From contig NC_012874.2 of NCBI RefSeq assembly GCF_000003195.3, forward strand, positions 2,263,001 through 2,327,000: a DNA stretch of 64,000 bases, in the 5' to 3' direction. A program made the translations under genes and the position numbers. The notes beneath the pieces are model-generated. The model saw only the letters and a program-made list of their open reading frames with translations, ran no database searches and was not told the DNA's origin. The stretch is from Sorghum bicolor (lineage: Eukaryota; Streptophyta; Magnoliopsida; Poales; Poaceae). Below, piece by piece: positions 59,057 to 64,000 of this stretch (the first letter of the stretch is position 1; each line of letters begins with the position of its first letter).

Positions 59057-60942
59057 CTAGGAAAACAAAATTTCATCCACCGGAAACTTTACAAGTGTTG
59101 TGACTCGAGTACAGGATACGAAGATGATGTTGCAGTTCCCGATCATGGCACCGCTCAGAAGGTGCCGTTTGTATTCTTGGCTATCTGGCACTGAAAGCAT
59201 TCCTAGCTGGGGTTGGAAATAGCCCAAGAACCTGCAACAGAAGGCAATGATCAACAAGTTATTTCACTGTTTTTTCCCCTCTGTCATGAGAAGGTACAAA
59301 TCAAGAGCACTCTGTTTTTCTCTGTCCTTGAAGGCATTCTTCACAAACCGTTGAAGAGATGGAAGAATCTTTGAACTATGCTTATAAAACTGCATCGACC
59401 TCTCTTTGCTTCCAAAACAGCTGATGCACATTAAAAAAAAACAAGGAGAGCAATAATTGGACTGTTTACTTCTAGCTAGTTACATCTAGCTTAGAATTGG
59501 TAAATCTATTGATTTATTACATGGCTACATAACCAAAAAAGAAAAATGAACTGCAAATGATGTAAACCTTGTTTAAATCAGCAGAACTAGTATACTGCAT
59601 GGACAATGCATCCCCCGGCCCATTTGTTCATAGAGATCCAACAGAATGTGAGACATGACAATTTATAGCAATCTCATCAGACCCCCTAAGCCCCAAGGCA
59701 CGAAGGCTAATAAGAACGAGGGTGTCCCGATCTTTTCGGTGGAGATGGATAACTTCGATCTCTCTGGAGCGACGTTCACGATCCGACTACAACCGTCCAA
59801 GGACGCTGCGCCTTAGCAATCGATACACCAATTCCAGCGGTTGATCACGATCTTGTTGATCACGACCAACCAAACCACTAGGGTAATTCCTGCACGCAAT
59901 CGAAGAACATGCAGGAACAGATAGAACAGGCACTCAATTGCCAAATAATACAAGAAGGATCTGATATGAATCACGATAACAATATGGGGTTTTGAATCAA
60001 GTAGAACGGATGGTCTAGTCGACACATGCGTCTACAAGGAAGTAGCAATGGCTAAACTTACAACAAAACAAAACCCCGCCTTATGTCTCTGGCTGTAGAA
60101 GCCTTTATGTACAAGAGAGAGCAACCAGAGTGTGCGGTGCTAATCCCTCGACTCACTAAAAACAAAAGAAAACAATAATATCCATATCATGCATGCATGG
60201 AGTTTCTTATTGAATGAAGCTGTCCACAGAAAGGTCTCTGGAGTAACTCGACGATTGCGGCTGCCTCATTATAGATATGGACATGGGACTGGATCCATGA
60301 GAAAATAGACTTCATAAGCTTTCCACCGTGTATTTGAACATCAAAATCGGTCACCGTATGTAGTCTTGGTGGCCACCACAAGTTGAGACCCTTCTGCAGT
60401 CCAAATTTAGCCCATCGCGAATATGCTTCCTTGCGGTTCCTCCTCATTATTCCTGGCCAAAACAAAGGTGCACGGGTTTCCATGGTCTAAATAATACAAC
60501 AAATAACTCAGGAATGAACTCACTAGATAGTTGAGTTATCATGCATATGAATCTAAGGCGTGGATGTCTTGATGGTGCTCATGTCCTCATCATCCTCCCC
60601 TTCTTGCATTTGAGTCGTCCTCGACTCAAGCTTGTCCTCTTCTATTGATGGTACTCATGTCCTCATCAAAGACGATGACTTAAACAGGTTAACCCGTACG
60701 CAAATTGGGCACTATTTGTGCGATTAAGGCAGTTTGTTCTGAGCACTCCCTTTTTGTAGGGAGTCACGCACTACCTCTCTGAAATGAGGATCCATGACAT
60801 TAGCAATGCTAGTTAAGTTGGTGACCTCCATCACTTTCTTTACTGTGTCATATGACGTAAATGTGCGAAAGAAATGTACGTTGACATCGATGTAAAAGAA
60901 GATATTGCAGTATTTTTCTTTTCTTGAATACGCATGACTCAT
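59057..60942 (-). other. Exon-like fragments, unrecognised
   Basis: Four minus-strand stretches look coding but lack a clear gene. They are 60724-60870 (TVKKVMEVTNLTSIANVMDP), 60187-60483 (HTVTDFDVQIHGGKLMKSIF), about 59295-59425 (KHSSKILPSLQRFVKNAFKD) and 59057-59235 (FLGYFQPQLGMLSVPDSQEY). The last is preceded by a good acceptor (TTCTGTTGCAG). Between them, 59690-60660 looks like repeat or LTR-related sequence, with 'tcgtcctcgactcaagcttg' near 60610. They could be exons of one disrupted gene, captured fragments, or chance frames. No family is recognised with confidence. Confidence 0.3.
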
Positions 60943-61466
60943 GAGAGATGAGGATCATTATATTTAGGAGAAGAGAGTAATAGAACAGAGCCCACACAGA
61001 TATACCCTGTGTCAGTTCAAAGATATCAGAACAAAGTAACTCTTCATTTTAGCTTGTGTAAAATTTCAGTTTAGAGTTTATGAGATAGTGGAATGTAGGC
61101 ACAAAAGCTACCTGGCATTATCCTCAGAGGTTGATACTGGAGTGATTCAGCGAAAAAAATATGTCTGTCCATTTCAATGCCTCTGTCCTGCTGTCGACAT
61201 AGTCGTTGCCAAGAGTTGAATCTTGTGTAGTGAAATGAAGCAATCTAGATTTTCCCGTGTGTTCGGTTGTTCACATCTGAATGTGAGCTTGCTTGTGAGT
61301 TTCAGACCTACAGCTATTTTTTATGTCACAGCTCAAATGCCATTACTGTGCTTGACTAGTGCAAGGTAAAATAATGGCATGTAAACTGGTCTGACGTTGA
61401 AAGTAGACAGCACCATAGGATGCTGAACTCTTTCATTGTAGCATTAGAATTTATACAAAAAATTGT

Positions 61467-62518
61467 TGTCGGTGTTTTCCCTCCGGGGGTCACACCAACG
61501 AGTAAAACTAGTGTGTGCTCCCCTTTCCAGATGGTGATGCAAGAAAAGACACAAAGATTTATCCTGGTTCGGGCAAGAGAAGACCCTACGTCCAGCGGGG
61601 GAAAGTGTTTTTATTATCTTGCACCTAAGTGCTTGTACAGAGGTGAATACAAGCGTGGTATGGATGGAGTATGGTTGCCCTACTACGTATGACTTATCTT
61701 CTCCTGCGTATCCGCTCCTGGGCCTCCCCTTTTATAGTTCCAAGGAGAGGTCTAGGGTACATGTATAGGCGACATAATAGGGGTCGATAGGGGTATGGCG
61801 CGCTGACCTACTCGAGGCCTCCGTACCGGCGTGGCCTCGAGCCGTCTTGTCTTGGTACCTTGATGATGATTACGCGTGCCCCTGAATCCTGCTCCTGTGC
61901 ACCGTCCTGGTCCGGTTCATCCGTTGCACGCTTGTACGTCGCGACTGCGGTCGCGTCATAGTGGTTGAGGTGCCGTCCTCCGTTGCCCGACCCTTCTCTG
62001 GGAAGGAACATGCCTGCTCGAGGGTCAAATGCCGCTTAAAGTCTCGCTGGGCGGAGCGCTGACTTTGGACGTCTCGAGGGGGGTCTTGACGGGACGTTTC
62101 GACCACCTTGCTGCTCCCTGTCATGCTCTGGCTCGTTTGGTGGGCAAGGCTGCAAAAGGAACGATTGGACGGGTGCTGGTTTTCTATCACGCTTCCCGTG
62201 ACTGACGGGTTAGGTGAGAACGCGGCAGGCGCATTAAATGCCCTGGTTTTCGTGCCCGTGTCAGGCGGCGGGCGGCGTCCTTGCGCTCGAGGCCTTTTGA
62301 TTCGTACGAGCCTGTTTCCGTACTCGACGGTCACCGGCGCTCGAGCCCTAGTCGATTCGCACGACGCTCTTTCCGTGTTCGAGGCTACGGACGTCGATAT
62401 CTGTGTGTGCGTCCGGGGGGCGTCGAGTCGGGGGCCCTCGATTTACGTACGGGTGCTCTCGTTATGTGCATCAGTTAGGGTACCCCTTACTGATACCCTC
62501 GATACTTGTACTGTATCA
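61467..62518 (-). mobile_element. Solo-LTR-like block, about 1.05 kb
   Basis: Read on the minus strand it begins TGATACAGTACAAGTATCG and ends GGAAAACACCGACA, that is TG...CA. The plus-strand left part contains 'tatcctggttcgggcaag', a phrase common in grass LTRs. No internal coding region is attached, and I could not find a matching 5-bp duplication, so it may be a truncated or recombined LTR. The right half is CpG-rich. Confidence 0.55.
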
Positions 62519-63310
62519 TGATGTTAGTACCACTTCACAAATGCATTGGTGCTTGAGTAAACTGTCAAAATTAGGAGACAACCTTGTACATTATATTATA
62601 TTATATAATTAACAATGAAACCTGATAAGAAATTGCTTCAGCAACACCACACTATTTGTCACAAAAAATATTGAAAAATAGGAGGATTCTTCGCGCGTTG
62701 CCGCAGGTATAAAGAAGAAATATAAATATGATTTTAGTGTAGTCTATTGAGTCATATATATAGTTTTAGTAGTTAATTTCTAAAGAGGAAGAGAGAAGGT
62801 CGCGTGTGAGAATAATTGCTAGCAGTATGCATGTATGGTTATGTGTAGGTAGTTGTATCCACTACTGAAACTATTTGTGAGTGGACATTTAATTATATGC
62901 GACAACAGTAGAAGTGGATGATGACGTGGCGCAAGAAGATGCAAAAGAATTAGTTTAGTGGGGTTTGTCTTTATAGGATATATAGATAGCTTGTTGAAGC
63001 CACAACTGCTCCTTATGCCTTGCCGCAGGTTTGGTATGAAATTTGGAAAGAACTTCCAAAACCTAGATTGAAACGAGGGCCGGAGTTTTACGACCTTGAT
63101 CTAAAATCCAAGGAATCAAGATGTGTTTTGATACCTTTGTCAGGACCCCATGAGGAGTCCGACGATGATAACTGAGAAAATTTGACTAGAAATTGAGGGA
63201 GGAAAAGGTAGGGTTCAAGAAGAGAAGGGGAAACAAGTCGGAGAGAGAGAGGGAAGAAGAAACTAAATTTGATTAGCTCATTTTTATCCTCCTTTTTTCA
63301 TAAGGCACAC
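62519..63310. other. Intergenic sequence without recognised gene
   Basis: AT-rich on the left. Short frames around 63000-63170 do not resemble a known protein. A purine-rich GA/AAG stretch lies at about 63170-63265. Confidence 0.4.
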
Positions 63311-63313
63311 TAA

Positions 63314-63503
63314 GGGGGTGTTTGGCACTGCTCCATGAACTCTGCTCCACAAACTTCACTATGGAGTAGCTCCATAAAAAACTGAAGTTCGTGGAGTACC
63401 TCTTTAGATGCTCTCACAACTCCACCATTTTTTCTTGAACTGAGTGCGTGGAGCTGAAACTGTTTGGATAAAAATCGTGGAGCAGAGCAGTCCCAAACAC
63501 CCC
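63314..63503. mobile_element. Tourist-type MITE, 190 bp
   Basis: The ends are GGGGGTGTTTGGCACTGCTC and the inverse of GGGGTGTTTGGGACTGCTC. TAA lies on the left (63311-63313) and ATAA on the right, agreeing with a TAA target. 'Gctccatgaactctgctcc' and 'gtggagcagagcag' form the inner inverted repeat. Confidence 0.8.
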
Positions 63504-63585
63504 ATAAGTTTTAAAACACCTCTGCAAGTTATACGTACGCATACATATATTTATTATACAGATACAACAGATCCTCAATACTTAG

Positions 63586-63940
63586 AGCATCTCTAAGGGT
63601 TTTGCATTTGAGGTTTGCATTTGAGTAATTTGCCAAAAAACTCTAAAAGAGGTATCCAACGGTTTTGCATTTGGAGTTTGCAATTTGGGCAACTTGGCAA
63701 ATGAGGGAGCAAACTTGGCAAAAATACCAAGTTGTGGATGGCTTTGCAAACCCAATCGCGCGAGCAAAGTCACGCGCGAGGAAAGCGCGCACGCCTGGAG
63801 ACCTTCTATTTTTATCATTTGCCAAATCCAAATGCCAATTCCCTTGGAGATGACCTATTTTTATCTTTTGTATTTTGTTATGGGAGTTTGCAAATAACAA
63901 CAAATGCCAAGTCAATTTGCCAAAGCCTTTGGAGATGCTC
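63586..63940. mobile_element. MITE with GAGCATCTC ends, 355 bp
   Basis: Perfect 9-bp terminal inverted repeats (GAGCATCTC / GAGATGCTC) are flanked by TTA on both sides (63583-63585 and 63941-63943). The interior has repeated 'tttgcatttg' and 'tttgcaatttg' words and a GC-rich centre. Confidence 0.82.
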
Positions 63941-63943
63941 TTA

Positions 63944-64000
63944 GGCCTTGTTTAGTTCCGAAAAGTGAAAAGTTTTCGGTACTGTAGTACTTTCGTTTGT
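63944..64000. mobile_element. GGCC-type MITE, cut by window end
   Basis: It begins GGCCTTGTTTAGTTCC directly after the TTA that closes the preceding element, and reaches the family word 'tactttcgtttgt' at the edge. Confidence 0.75.

Overview
This window is nuclear DNA of a grass, most likely of the Sorghum/sugarcane/maize tribe (Andropogoneae). The support is GC-rich first exons, GT-AG introns, many small Tourist-, Stowaway-, hAT- and Mutator-type elements, and a large nested LTR retrotransposon. The species is inferred from the repeat families and gene style; no database search was possible.

The left two thirds (about 1.7-39.4 kb) is gene-rich. From left to right: an intronless two-finger C2H2 zinc-finger repressor-like gene (minus, 1756-3000); the complex III subunit QCR9 in three exons (minus, 4651-7599); a 1.4-kb non-autonomous Mutator-like element with a 9-bp target duplication (8420-9812); an Sfp/AASDHPPT-type phosphopantetheinyl transferase in five exons (plus, 11248-13053), followed by a decayed duplicate of its own 3' end; a calcium-dependent protein kinase in six exons (plus, 15931-18167); a 62-residue conserved-looking membrane protein in two exons (minus, 18904-19707); a cluster of three hAT-type miniature elements; a secreted PMEI-like protein (minus, 22924-23550); a Tat-SF1/CUS2 splicing-factor homologue in thirteen exons (minus, 24520-28909); a DUSP12/YVH1-type phosphatase in six exons (minus, 30103-32833); and a PIN1-type auxin efflux carrier in six exons (minus, 36187-39410). 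These genes are functionally unrelated, single transcription units, not an operon.

The right third is mostly mobile DNA. An 11.1-kb Ty3/gypsy chromovirus (Tekay/Del-like), in minus orientation, occupies 41098-52234. It has two 2.54-kb LTRs about 1% different, a CCTAA target duplication, an intact gag-protease frame, a broken pol, and an extra open frame of about 305 codons between the primer site and gag. From 52.2 to 57.3 kb lie nested copies of a GGCC-TGTTTAG Tourist-like family, a three-layer Stowaway nest and a 614-bp hAT element. From 59.0 to 61 kb there are exon-like fragments I could not identify. A solo-LTR-like block (61467-62518) and three miniature elements close the window.

I saw no tRNA, rRNA, CRISPR array or gene cluster suggesting a biosynthetic or defence system. 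The most unusual objects are the extra retrotransposon ORF, the seed-type RY motif cluster in its LTR promoter, and the phosphopantetheinyl transferase 3' duplication beside the kinase gene.
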